Source: Rhizophagus irregularis
Lineage: Eukaryota; Glomeromycota; Glomeromycetes; Glomerales; Glomeraceae
Direction of reading: 5' to 3'
Assembly: GCF_026210795.1 (NCBI RefSeq)
Contig: NC_089442.1
Span: 372,001-436,000, forward strand
DNA: 64,000 bases
Position 1 is the first letter of the stretch, and the number at the start of each line of letters is the position of its first letter. The notes beneath the pieces were generated by a model. It was not told where the DNA came from and ran no database searches. It was given only the letters and a program-made list of their open reading frames with translations. Shown piece after piece: positions 48,249 to 59,900 of this stretch. The position numbers and the translations under genes were made by a program.

Positions 48249-48554
48249 CAGTGTTCGGAAATGACCTGGTCATTTGACCATTTAAATGATTTATGAAATC
48301 ATTTGTCATTATTCATAATCATTTGTCATTTGGTCATTTCAATCATTTGATTTTGATTGGCTAATATTATCACATAAATAATCATGTGACTATAATTAAA
48401 AAATAATGAATGTAGTGTAGGCAAAAATTATAATGCTGGCCAAAATTACATTTAAATGACCAAGGTCATTTGTCATTTGAGCATTGAAATGACATGTCAT
48501 TTGTCATTTGTCATTTGAATCATTTGGTCATTTCAAGTCATTTGCCGAACACTG
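48249..48554. mobile_element. hAT-type MITE (306 bp)
   Basis: Termini CAGTGTTCGGAAATGAC and GTCATTTGCCGAACACTG are inverted complements. CAGTGTTCGG is a typical hAT end. Flanks GTGTATTA and GCATATTA are an imperfect 8-bp pair. The inside is repeats of ATTTGTCATTTGGTCATTTC. Not the same end as the hAT-like element at 23996. Confidence 0.8.
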
Positions 48555-48779
48555 GCATATTATATATATTTTTAACGTGTTTTCAATTTTTTTTCGCGAT
48601 CACATCACGTGATCGCACACGTCTTAAAAATTCTTCGTAGGTTTTGTAGGTTAAATGACTCAAATAAGTCAAAACGAAAACCCTTACATTGTTATTTATT
48701 TATGGAAATAGTTTTATTTTATTGAATATTTGCTGCAGATTTTTATGAAATTATAATCTTTATAGAATCGAGTACAACA

Positions 48780-49010
48780 TGAAGATATAAGGGAGAAATG
48801 ATTTAGGACTCAAAGATATTCCAACTAAAACTATGTTTGATTGTGTATGGTAACAATTTTGACATATCCTTATTATATAGTTTATTTTATCATGAGATAC
48901 ATCTTGTGTTACTCTGGAAGAAGTGGAGGAAAAAAACAAACACTATGAAATTTAGGAAATATGGCAAAACCTGAAATGATACTATCAGAACTTCTTCATA
49001 TATTCTTACA
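48780..49010 (+). repeat. dispersed repeat, copy 2 (partner 42020-42250)
   Basis: See 42020-42250. This copy has an extra segment (about 48890-48950) that the first lacks. Confidence 0.65.
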
Positions 49011-49525
49011 CTTGCTGTTATGATATCTACAGACACATCCAACTCTATATTGGATTCTATATGATGGCCTTAATCATCAAAGGTTCAGACCAATTGAAAG
49101 ACAATTAGATGAATTTTTGGAATCGCCTTTTGACAAATGCTAGGGAACCCAATGTTATTGTAATTTTGATACAAGTCAGGATGATATTTAAATAAAATAA
49201 CAGCAGTCCGTCGTGTAAAAAAAAAATTAATAGCGTTTGTCGTTTCTATTTAGAACGGCATAATATTTTTTTCCCCAGTTAGGATGTAAGATCTTGATGC
49301 AAAAATTATATTAGGCATATTTATGAATTTTCTTATGAATTAATGTACCATAACGAATTACTTGATTGGAATTACTTAAAAATTAACAATACAATAATAT
49401 TAATCACATGATGTGTTCACTTTAAAAGATGAAAAAAATGTACGTTATGCCGGGAATACCATGAAGTTCAATATTTGTAGTAATTGATGTAATCGTACTT
49501 TTATTATATAATAAAGTTATTCAAA

Positions 49526-50549
49526 TTAATTTCTTATTAATTGAAAAACTTCGTACTCTTCTATATTAAATTCATCTTCAATATTTCTTTCTCATAATTA
49601 GCTTTTACACATATACTATAATCAGTATTGTTTCCCAATGATCAACTGATATATGAAGATCAGAAGAACTAAATGAGGACCATCACAATTAGAGTTCCAT
49701 AATGCTTTATCTATATTGTTTACACGACTCAAATTCACCTAATTTATCTTTATTCTTAAATGACGAATATAAAACTATAAGATTGACTATATTGACCCAA
49801 CTATTACTAGGAGATTTCCATATTAAAGGATTACGTCCGTCTAAGTTTTCACCAGTTCCCTCTACTTTAATAAATATAACAGTATTGGGGTTTATCATCA
49901 CATAATTCATTAAATTTTTTAGGAGTAAATCTATTTTGATTCTTTCTTAGTAATAAATCGAATTTGTATGGTAAATATAAATTTCTAAGATGTGCTAATT
50001 TATTGTTAATATTCTCTTTATCAATCCACCTTGAAACAATTGAAGCAATATTTAAATTATAATATTTGAATCAATGATTCCATTAATTTTTAAATTTCTA
50101 GGAAGTGGAATATTACTGCTAACTGGTTTAAAAAATCAGGATCCATATAAGAATTCAATAAATCTTTGTAAATTTGATATCGCTCCCTGACCCCTAAGCT
50201 CCTTAAGGAATGCGATTCTGTAAATTAAATATCGGTTGGGAGCTCTTGACTTAAGTTTATCTTCCGACCTAGTTGCTAAGATCTCTTCTACCGTCAGTTC
50301 TGATGGAAATAGTACTTTAAAGAATGGAACTTCGTATTTGGTCTGAGCCAAGACATTATCATTATTCTTCTTATTTAAAGCTAAATATCTTCTTAAATAT
50401 AGAGAACGGTAACATAAAATACCAGTATGTGCACGAAATATTTTTACGTTAGGGTCTTTGCTAACTTCAATCGTAATATCATAATATTCACCATTATCCG
50501 ATAATTTAATAAAATTTTGACTTAATTTCGGAAAAAATTGAATAGACAT
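49526..50549 (-). pseudogene. BTB-TLDc pseudogene with inserted HMG-box fragment
   Basis: Starts like its neighbour (MSIQFFPKLSQNFIKLSDNG, YYDITIEVSKDPNVKIFRAH, CYRSLYLRRYLALNKKNNDN). At about residue 70 it switches to FPSELTVEEILATRSEDKLK and SRAPNRYLIYRIAFLKELRG, which is the beginning of a MATA-type HMG box as in the expanded Rhizophagus HMG family. It then returns, in another frame, to sequence matching the end of BACK and the TLDc domain of the neighbour (PYKFDLLLRK, KVEGTGENLDG, EEYEVFQLIRN) with stops, ending near 49526. The second half of BTB, the intron and most of BACK are missing. The chimera is an open frame of 137 codons, so a hybrid short protein is conceivable but unlikely to function. 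Confidence 0.75.
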
Positions 50550-50765
50550 TTTTTAGTAATCGATGAAAAAGAAAAAAAAAAATAAGTAAATAAAACAAAA
50601 ATGGTTAAAAATTTGTTCAACGTTGTTCAACGTTATAACTTACATGCATCCATAGGCAGGTTACTGTTTGTGACACAAGTTCACCTGCAAATTTATAAGT
50701 CGATCATGCGGTTAAAAAAAAAAAATTTTTTTTTTCTTTTAATAAAGTTGAATTATACTTAAAAA
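50550..50765. promoter_or_regulatory. divergent intergenic region between BTB-TLDc copies
   Basis: 216 bp separate the two head-to-head starts, so any promoter for the intact gene must start here or in the pseudogene. A direct repeat TTGTTCAACG is visible at about 50611-50630. No TATA box can be singled out in such AT-rich sequence. Confidence 0.4.
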
Positions 50766-52289
50766 ATGTCTATTCAATTTTTTTCAAAATTAAGTCAAAA
50801 CTATATTGAAATTTTAGAGGATAATGAATATTATGATATTACTATTGAAGTTGGTAAGGATCCTAACGTAAAAATATTTCGTGCACATATGATTATCCTA
50901 TGTCACCGTTCTTCATTTTTACGAAGAATTTTAACTTCAAACAAAAAGAATAATGATGTTTTAGCTCATATTAAATTATCAAATATTTCTCCGGAAACCT
51001 TTCAAATTATCTTGAGGTAAATTAATACATATAATTAATTTAAAATGACAAATTTTAATATTTTATATAAATCTTAATATAGGTATCTTTATGGTGGCAT
51101 TTTTTCATTAAATAAACAAGATAATTTGAATATTATTAAAATTTTGATTGCTGCTGATGAACTACTTCTTCACGAATTAGTTGACTATTTACAAAAATAT
51201 TTAATTGAAAACAAAATTGAGTGGATGGAACAACATTTTGAACTTATACATCGAACAAGTTTTCAGTCTAATAATTTATCAGAACTTCAACAATTTTGTA
51301 CAGATTTTATGGCTAAATCACCCGAAAAAATATTTAAATCGCTTGATTTTACTTCGTTACCCGAAAAATCATTAATTTCACTTATTAAAAGGGATGATTT
51401 GCAAATGAAAGAAATTGAAGTATGGAAACATGTGTTAAAATGGGGACTTGCGCAAAATCAAACTTTCATTTCTGATCCCGATACTTGGACAGATGAAAAC
51501 TTTAAAATGATGGAAAATACTTTACAAAATTGTTTACCTTTAGTTAGATTTTTTAGTTTATCATCTAAGGAATTTTTGCATAAAGTGAGTCCATACAAAA
51601 AACTTTTAAACCATCAACTTTATAAAGATTTATTGAATTCTTATATGGATCCTGATATCGAGCCAAATTATAGCAATATATCACTTCCCAGGAACTTAAA
51701 AATAAGTGATGATATTGAATCAAATATTGTTAATTTAAATATAACTTCAACTATTTCAAGATGGATTGATAAAGTGGATTGTAATAGTAAATTTTCATAC
51801 GTGAGAGAATTATATTTACCATACAAATTCGAATTATTATTAAGAGGTAGTCGTGATGGATTTAGTCCTAAAAAATTTCATGGATTATGTGATGATAAAC
51901 CTAATACTATTACATTTATTAAAGTAAAGGGAACTGACGAAATCTTGGGTGGATATAATCCTTCAATATGGAAAAATTGTGATGGATGTGGTAGACCCGG
52001 TTGGGGTCAATCTTATTATAGTTTTATATTTTCTTATAAAAATAAAGATGTGATTAATGATCTAATTTTAAGTCGCATCAAAAATATAGATAAAGCATTA
52101 TGTTATTATCGTTATCATGGTCCCACATTTGGTGGTTCTGATCTTAAATTATATTGTAGTGCTTATGGAAACGAGCATCCATTTGATTCTAATGTATGTA
52201 AGCAAACTGACTATGAGAAAAGAATAAGGGATACTGAAGATAAATTTTATATAGAAGATTATGAAGTATTTCAAATCACGAAAAAATAA
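50766..52289 (+). CDS. BTB-BACK-TLDc domain protein
   Basis: Predicted join 50766-51016, 51083-52289 (485 aa); the intron lies inside the BTB fold and rejoins R-YLYGG. BTB: residues about 20-125 (YYDITIEVGKDPNVKIFRAH; YLYGGIFSL), usually a dimerisation and cullin-3-binding fold. BACK: about 140-215 (SPEKIFKSLDFTSLPEKSLI, EVWKHVLKWG). TLDc: about 300-485 with FELLLRGSRDGFSPKKFH, KVKGTDEILGGYNPSIW, SFIFSYKNKD, YHGPTFGGSDLKLY and DYEVFQI. This is a hugely expanded family in arbuscular mycorrhizal fungi. Roles are not established there: substrate adaptor or stress-linked functions are guesses. All domains are complete and uninterrupted. Its decayed inverted copy lies 216 bp upstream. Confidence 0.9.
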
Positions 52290-52582
52290 GAGAATAAAAT
52301 ATTGTAAAATAAATGTCCTTAAAGATCATTCATATTTCTGTTTTCACAATATAAATTTTTTATTTTCAAAAAAAAATAAATAAATAAATAAATAAATGAT
52401 GTTAAAGGTATATTATCAAATCATGTGAAATTGAACCAATAACATGTTATTCTACAGCCAAATGGGATCATGCTTTTTTCATCATGCTGATATTTTTTTA
52501 TTAAGCTATAAATAAACTACCATTGTTTAATCAATAGATTATTGTATTTATAAGATGATCATTGGCGGCTGCAGAATAACAC
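52290..52582. other. 3' flank of BTB-TLDc gene
   Basis: Contains an AAAT microsatellite at about 52374-52397. No gene. Confidence 0.5.
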
Positions 52583-52661
52583 AGTTATTTGATAGGGTGT
52601 TAAAATATCATCCGAACTGCTTCGTAGTTCGGTGATATTCTAACCCCCCTATCAAATAACT
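52583..52661. repeat. 79-bp near-perfect hairpin (foldback)
   Basis: The left arm AGTTATTTGATAGGGTGTTA...CCGAACT pairs with the right arm ending CCCCTATCAAATAACT across a 7-nt loop GCTTCGT, with only a few bulges and mismatches. Could be a tiny foldback transposon or a hairpin-RNA source. Confidence 0.85.
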
Positions 52662-53653
52662 AATAAATAACTGATGTGCGTCAGATACCTGACGCGCGTT
52701 ACCAGCCGTTACCTGTATCGTGCATTTTCACAATAAATTATACATATATGAAAAATATACTTGTCTTGTGATTATTTTATAATTTCCCGATGGTAAAGGA
52801 AATTGAACGATAATATTATTTGGATTTTAAAAAATTACAAATTTGCTAAATTACCAAATTTCTTTTCCGTATTGAATTTAAAAGTTCATTCTTTTTATTT
52901 TCATTTTTAGACATTAAAAACGAGCAGTCTTGGCAAACGATATCAAAAGTTTAAAACTTTTTTGATAAGAAGAATTAAGAATGATTGCATATATTTTTCT
53001 CTAAAAAATATTAATATGTGATCAATATTTTAAAATGTCTATTTGTAGGTTATTTTCGTGCCTATAATTTTTACCTTTAAAAGATTTGAGTTTTTATATA
53101 TTAACGTTAAAGCAATTTAACATAAAAGTTATAATAAAGCCACAAAGCGTAAATTTATATATAATATCATATTTCAAATATTATCTTTTTCTCAATTATG
53201 AGTTTAAATCAAATAATAAATTAAAAAAAAATTAAATATAATTCCGTTTCAATATCATTTAATTAATTTCCGTAATTAGAATAGCGAAACTTACGTAATC
53301 GATTCACAATAATTTTTCCAAATCATGGTTCAGCAAAAAGGCCAAAACGTTCTGAAATAGTTAGTGAATTCATTCCACGCTTTGTACGCTTGCGTTTGCG
53401 TAGTAATGAAAAGATTTCAACTAGAAGATATGTTAACTTGGAAAAATAGATTTTACTGTAATTGGTCCAAGCCAACTTATTTTTATTCTCTTGGTTAAAA
53501 ATGTAAAGTTCTCAAAAAGAATTATGTCGAGTAGACACAAAAAACAGATTAAAGCTAATTCTTTGTTATTTTTTTTTTTGTTCTTTCGAGTGATAAACTC
53601 TGAATCTTTCATGAATCAAGCTCTATTTCTCTCCATCTCATTGAGATCGGGTT
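52662..53653. other. intergenic, nothing recognised
   Basis: A GC-richer patch at 52675-52725 precedes AT-rich sequence. No coding similarity was seen. Confidence 0.4.
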
Positions 53654-54104
53654 CTATGTAAGGTTTTCGAAAAATCTATAGTAAATCTTGTCTGGATAAA
53701 TATATTGTATAACGGGAATCCAAAATTGATAGTTTCGTGGGTTCAATAATAAGTTTTGATGTGTCTCCATAATTTGGAAAATATCTAAATATTGAGCATA
53801 CGTTAACATGATTATTCGTTCTTCAGAAAACTCATTTATAAAAAAAATTATATTTTTATCCAATAAGAAATAATTTTGGTTTCTTTAATTTTAACAAACA
53901 TTTTCTAGATGAAAATTCATTTCTCTTCATTCTTCAAACTACAACCGCTACAGTTACGTAATTCTAGATCTATATTATCTTGATTACTAATAACTATATA
54001 ATGTCTAACAATAAATTCTTCTGAATTTTTATCAAAATCAAAAATTCTTCCTATTTGTAATCCATTATTCCAAAACATAATAAATTGATTCTGTTCGTAA
54101 TCAT
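53654..54104 (-). pseudogene. unidentified protein-like relics
   Basis: Two minus-strand stretches look coding. One, about 54104-53914, reads QFIMFWNNGLQIGRIFDFDK, then EEFIVRHYIVISNQDNIDLE and LRNCSGCSLKNEEK, then a stop. The other, 53863-53654, reads INEFSEERIIMLTYAQYLDI and onward to FFENLT. They may belong to one transposon-derived or host gene. No family was recognised. Confidence 0.3.
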
Positions 54105-54189
54105 TTTATTTTATTTTTATTTTTAATTCTATAAGTGAACTAAGTTACAGTGTAAATTACAATAGAAACTATATGCTAGAATCGAAAAG

Positions 54190-54330
54190 TAATTCAAAAA
54201 AAAAGCAGTAAGCCAGACTGCAATAGTGGCGGCGCCACCTTGATCGAACCCAGAAAAAAAAAGAAAATGGCAGATACACCCTAAGCCCTAAGGGTGTAAC
54301 CGCCCTAACCAAGGTATAAGCTAAAAAAAA
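54190..54330 (-). mobile_element. tRNA-related SINE-like sequence
   Basis: Minus strand: TACCTTGGTTAGGGCGGTTA resembles an A-box region, and TGGGTTCGATCAAGG is B-box-like, followed by GTGGCGCCGCCAC. The tail includes CTTTTTTTTTGAA. It is far more GC-rich than its surroundings, which suggests insertion. Not a foldable tRNA by eye. Confidence 0.4.
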
Positions 54331-55936
54331 ACTAAAAATAGTTTTATAATTTACCCTCTACAAATAAAACCCGGACGCAGAGCATATTTCTATCATCTAT
54401 ATGGTTAAAAAGTAAAGCTATGTAATATAAAACAATTACCGTCACATGGAAGAAGAGAAAAGTCGGGAAGAGAACAAGAGGGAGAGGAAGAATAATTCGA
54501 GCTACCGATGTCGTATAAGTGACTCTGTGACAGAGGTGTCAACGTTGAAAGTGAGTTGTCGTAACCGATGATGTAAAGTTTCTTGGCGTTGTTTATCACG
54601 TGGTTGTTTAGAGTGAAGTTCTGGAAGGTTCTTTTTTTTTGTATAAATTTTTACCTATATCTGCATGGCTTTTCCGGGTCTTTTAAGATTTCGTACAATC
54701 CAAATTATGGGAAATTCAAAATTAGTTTTTTTTTTAAAATAATTTGAATAATTAAAAAGAGTACAATAGAACAATAGAATAGAACCTTTTTTTTTTTTTA
54801 ATTAGATCTGACAAATTTTTTTTGCAAATTTAGTGTATTTTTATTTTTATTTTTTTTTTATTAATTTTGACGATTTTTTTTTGATATATATATATATTGA
54901 AAGTAATATATTTTTGAAATTTGAACACTTCTTAATATTTGTAAATTAGTTATTTACATAACAAATATTAGTATTAATATGTTGTCTCATATGAAACTCC
55001 CTGTTATGACTAAGTTAACTTATAATTTTATTTTTTAGAAATATAGAATGTTATTTTTTCTTTATATATTAAATATTAAACTTAATATTTATTCAGATAA
55101 ATAAATTAAAGAATAAATACTGATAAATAAAAATTGCTAAATTGAAAGTTTTTCTGTAAGTTATTAAAAATTAACAACTGCCTAATTAATTAATTAGAAA
55201 TTAACATTAACATTAATATTCCTTTCAAAGAAATAAACTTGAAGTTCAAATTATACTATGATATATTCTAAGTGTAAAATTTTAAATTAAAATTCGAATT
55301 CCAAATAAAAGGTCTATCAATAATTTATTGAATTTATTAAATATTAAAAATTCACATTTTTATTAAAGAGATGATTTTATTTATTAATTAATCATTTTTC
55401 AGAATGAAAATTTAAGTGAAAATTTGAAGTCAAAAACTAAGATTTTTGTAAATATTTTTAAAATAATTTGTTTAATATACAGTATATATAAAGATATATT
55501 ATAGTTTTTTTTTTTATTCGCAATTCTTTATAAATTATTTTCAGATTTTGTTAATATGATATCAATTCCAACAGAAATTAACGAATTCTTTCTCAAATTT
55601 TCAAATTCTCTTTTGGATAGTAACGGTAATAATCAACATTCGTAAAAGTTTAAACTCACGTTGCCTGTTATGGAGAATTTAAATAAAAAGCTGCAATTGC
55701 CAAAATTGTATAAATTTAATTGCCGATCAAGATTATTGTGTTTCTTCTGTGTTATTTTATTTTAACTAGTCTTTTTTTGATAATTTTGTTGCCGATCATG
55801 AAATCATTACAACATAAAATAACGTTTCAGTCGTTTCATCACTATTTTTTTTTCTTTCCTTTTTTATTATTTTTTTTTTTGTAGTTTTTATATACGAATT
55901 AATAACTTATTTTTGTTTAATAAATTATTTATTAAA
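54331..55936. other. AT-rich 5' flank of kinase gene
   Basis: Nothing recognisable to about 55700. Two copies of TTGCCGATCA (about 55720 and 55790) lie in the presumed promoter. Confidence 0.4.
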
Positions 55937-57546
55937 ATGGATGAAATTAAACTAAGTGATGATATATTTGAACAAATAAAAGACTTTGAGTATCAGAAAT
56001 TGACTGAAGAACAAAAATCGTTAATTGATAAACTAATAACAGACAAAGAATTAAAAGAATGTTATAAAAGATATGGTTTATGTAAAAAATGTAAGCAGCC
56101 TAAAACTGGTATTTCTTATTGTCGGTCATGTAATTCACAACATTTTAAACAAAATTTCAAAAATTGGACAAGTGGAAATCATGTCGTTGATGAATTTATT
56201 CAAAAAGCACAATTAAAAGCTAAAGATGAGGACCATATCATAGAGTGGATTGAATATGATAAATTTGAAAATGTTGAATATTTAGCAAAAGGGGGATTTG
56301 GAACTACTTTTAAAGCAGTTTGGAAAGATGGCCTTATGTATAATTGGGATTATGAAAATGATCAATGGAAACGAAATGGTAAAAAAAAAGTCGCTTTAAA
56401 GTGCTTACATGATTCACAAGATATTACAGCAGATTTTTTAAAAGAAGTAAGATATTATTTTTATGAATCTTCATTAGTCTTTATAAAAAAACTAACCATA
56501 ATTTTATTTTAAGATTGAATCAAATATTTTAGTATATTCTCTGGGTTTTACAGTTCGTTGTTTTGGCATTACCAAAGATCCAACAAAAAATAATTTTATG
56601 ATGGTAATGGAATTGAAAAATGGTAGTTTAAGACAACATTTAAATAACAACTTCATTTCACTGAATTGGGAGCAAAAGTTGAGTAATTTAACTGCTATTA
56701 CAATTGGACTTAAAGATATTCATGATAAAGGATTAATACATCATGATTTTCATTGTGGGAATATATTAAGCGATTTTAAACGAGATGCTTATATTACTGA
56801 TTTGGGATTATGCCAACCAGCAAATGTCAAATCTTCTCAAAATAGTAATAAAAAAATATATGGAGTATTACCTTATGTAGCTCCTGAAGTTTTAAGAGGA
56901 AAAGAATATAGTCAAGCAAGTGATATTTATGGATATGGAATTATTGCATATGAAATTTCTACAGGTTTCCCTCCCTATTATGATATGGCTCATGATGAAT
57001 TCTTAGCAATGAAAATTTGTAATGGGTTGAGACCAAAGTCTAATTATAGAATTCCTCAATTAATTTTTGACATTATTAATCAATGTTGGAATGCAGACCC
57101 TTTAAAACGACCTAATGCAAGTGAATTACAACAGTTAATTTATGATTTATGGAATGATACTCATAATAATAATGTGAATTCTGTAATTTATAGACAAGTT
57201 AAAGAAACAGATGATATTAATAAAAAGTTATCATCTTCAATGATTCAATCATCATTATCATCTACTAGTAATCTCTTATATACAACACATCCTCAAGCAG
57301 TATATACAAGTAAACTTTTGGATTTTAAAAATCTTCCAGAGCCCAAAAATGCAGACAATGATGATTTAGAATATTCAGGTAATTTTAATAAAAAATAATT
57401 ATTTAAATCTATTTAGAGTAATAATTATTCTTTTATTTTACAGATTCCTTAAAAATGGATTTTACTAAAGGTAATTTATTTCTTTTTCATGTGATTTTTG
57501 ATCTATTAGTAAATTTTAATTAAACAATTTTTTTATTATAGATTAA
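55937..57546 (+). CDS. TKL-like protein kinase with N-terminal Cys ribbon
   Basis: Predicted join 55937-56446, 56514-57378, 57444-57470, 57542-57546 (468 aa). The start is the ATG opening MDEIKLSDDIFEQIKDFEYQ; an upstream in-frame TTG at 55913 is less likely. Cys49, 52, 62 and 65 (CKKC...YCRSC) form the ribbon, followed by NWTSGNHVVDEFIQKAQLKA. Kinase domain: AKGGFGTTFKAVW, VALKCL, HHDFHCGNIL (HRD changed to HHD, catalytic Asp kept), ITDLGLCQP (DLG), VAPEVLRGKEYSQASDIYGY and CWNADPLKRPNASEL. The two small 3' exons add DSLKMDFTKD. Essential residues are present, so activity is likely; substrates are unknown. Same family as the genes at 1-1016 and 32566-35598, but with a single N-lobe. Confidence 0.88.
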
Positions 57547-59059
57547 GAAAATTAAAACCCATTTACTTTAATTGAAAATATTTAGTATATAAAAAAAAAC
57601 ACATTAGATACAACTTTATTTTGAACTGATATTTTTAATATTATTCTGGAACATTTTGATGGAAATATAGTAAAGTTCATATTATCTATTATTCATATTT
57701 GAAGATTAACATTGTAGTAAATTTTAAAATGTTTTTTTTTTATTAAATAAATTATTATATTAAATTATCTAAAATATTAATAAGTATTAACGGTTGATAA
57801 CTAAGTTTATTAATGTAAAATTACTTTTTTGTAGCGCCTTTATTACAGCAGTATAACACATCCATTAGAAGTTTATGTAATAATTGTGGCTTAATAGATT
57901 ATTTTGTGTGTACGTTATATAAAAATGGTTCTAAATAAATTGTGGAAAATTATTCTTTGATAATATTCTTTATGATAGAAAGTATCAGCTTTTTACTTTA
58001 GAGATTTGAACCGATTAATAGTAATGGATGATTAACCAGTTAGAGCATCTCAAAATTCGGTTAATCGATCAAAATTATCTAAATCATGGTTCTATAATGC
58101 AAGGTGAAATTTCGGTCACATATTCTCCAAATTCGTTTAATAATAATACAGATACAGTAAAATTAATTAAATATTGCTTCGTGCAGCTAAATATATGAGT
58201 AAAAAAAAATTGGTACAAACTGCAGCTAAAAAGATTTTAATATTAATCGATTAATTAATTTATTAAGGCCCTTGGTTAAATAGTTTCTAATCGGTTGAAG
58301 TTTTTTTGGTTATTTCCAACCTTTTAATTTAGAACTTTAATATGCACTTTGAATCTTGAGTTAACTCATCAAGTTGAACTTTCGCTCAGAGATTCTTTTA
58401 CATACTAAAGAGCAATGATATTAATTTTATGGATTGATATAATAACTTTAGCGTTTAGCCACATTTTTATAATTTTAGTTGTTTATAATCTTTAATTTTT
58501 ATGAAATGTTTGTATTCTTTATTACTTCGTATAATAAAGAATACTTGGCGAATAAATTGGCAGTGAGAACCTTTAGAATATTGTATGGTGAAAGAACTAT
58601 TATCATTACTTTAGATCTGCTAAAGTAATTTCAGCTTCTTTTGAAAGCATGACCAGAATTAATAAATTGTTTAAAAAATTTAGAAACTTCACATTAAATA
58701 AACTGTATAGATTTAGAATACATTATTATTACCGAAAAAGAAAAAAATAAGATCTGTTTTCTACTACTATATAAGAATTAGGAACTATCATTCCATGTTA
58801 TGGTGTTGTTTTCTTCTGCAAATAAGCATTAAATTTCTTGAATAGATATTATAGGAAAATGAATTTATTCCATATGAATAAATTAAACGTATTATACAGT
58901 ATATACTCTTTAATAAAAATCTGTGATGTGAAATGATTAAAAAAATTTTCGTATTCTATGGATTTTTTATTTAATGATTTAATTCACTAATATAGAATAA
59001 ATGTAGATAATTAATCATTTCATTATTTAAATTTTACGATGTGAATTTGTAAGTGTAAC
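57547..59059. other. intergenic, nothing recognised
   Basis: AT-rich; no family similarity seen on either strand. Confidence 0.4.
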
Positions 59060-59900
59060 ATGGAAGCGCGTGATATGTCTGCGCCTGATCTATTCCATAT
59101 CTGATTGGTTAGCTGTTGAGATCATGTGGCCGGTTAATGTAATTTTTGATTGGTTCTTTTTTATAATAACGATATTGATCAATATTTCTTTTAAAAAGTG
59201 GAAATTTTTTAATTTTTTTTTCAAACCGAAATTATTCAAATTATTTTTTTCGTTTTCTTTTTTAAACCCGATTTTTTTTTGTATTATTATTATAATATCT
59301 TTATTTTTTTTTTGTTCTTTTTTTCTTTTAATCATTTTTTTTTATTTTTTTTCAGACGACCTAGCTGTCCGTTGGGCTTCATCACCCTCGTTAATGGAAG
59401 CTTGCCGTCAGAACATTCATACCAAAATATTTTTTTTTTTTATTTTTAGTTACCAAAAATAAAATAAATTTTTTTTACCAAAATAAATTTTTTTAAATCA
59501 TTTTGAAGGCATATCTTCAAAATTTTTTAATATCTTTTCAGTATTTTTTCTCTTAAATTTTTTGTAAGTTCACTCGACTTCTCTTATTTAAAGTTTTCCC
59601 TTTTTTATTTTAAAAAAAAAGTAAACCTTTATTATTTAGGTTTTTTTTTATTTTGTATTTTATTTTATTTTTTGTACCACGCTGGGTTTCTTTTTTGTAG
59701 GACCAAACTTTCGAAGATTTAAATGAATCCAGACTATTGGAAGTACTATATGGGGAGTTATATTCGATTGTATTAAGAAATACAGTAACATTCTTTTTTT
59801 TTGTTTATAGACCACTGGACATTCTAGAGAATTGAACGGGACTTTGGAATGGTGTAAACAATGGAATTTAAATGTGGCGGTGTATTATTGTTATGCCTAA
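59060..59900 (+). CDS. possible small-exon gene of unknown function
   Basis: Candidate exons: ATG at 59060 (MEARDMSAPDLFHI, then a stop unless spliced); 59356 to about 59429 after TTTTTTTTCAG (DDLAVRWASSPSLMEACRQN); 59701-59784 after TTTTTTGTAG (DQTFEDLNESRLLEVLYGEL...LRNT, 28 codons, phase 0, donor GTAACA); and 59811-59900 after TTTATAG (TTGHSRELNGTLEWCKQWNL...YCYA, stop). Each block is less AT-rich than the T-rich introns around it. The last two join cleanly in frame. The first joins are uncertain. No domain recognised. Confidence 0.35.

Noticed and set aside
50136-50549. Functional BTB-HMG fusion protein
   Set aside because: Half a BTB fold joined to a fragment of an HMG box and a short out-of-frame tail; more likely a repair scar.
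55913-55936. Upstream TTG start for the kinase at 55937
   Set aside because: Non-ATG; the ATG at 55937 gives a family-like N-terminus.
59070-59462. 130-codon hydrophobic plus-strand frame
   Set aside because: Mostly Phe/Ile from poly-T introns; only the DDLAVRWASSPSLMEACRQN segment looks coding.
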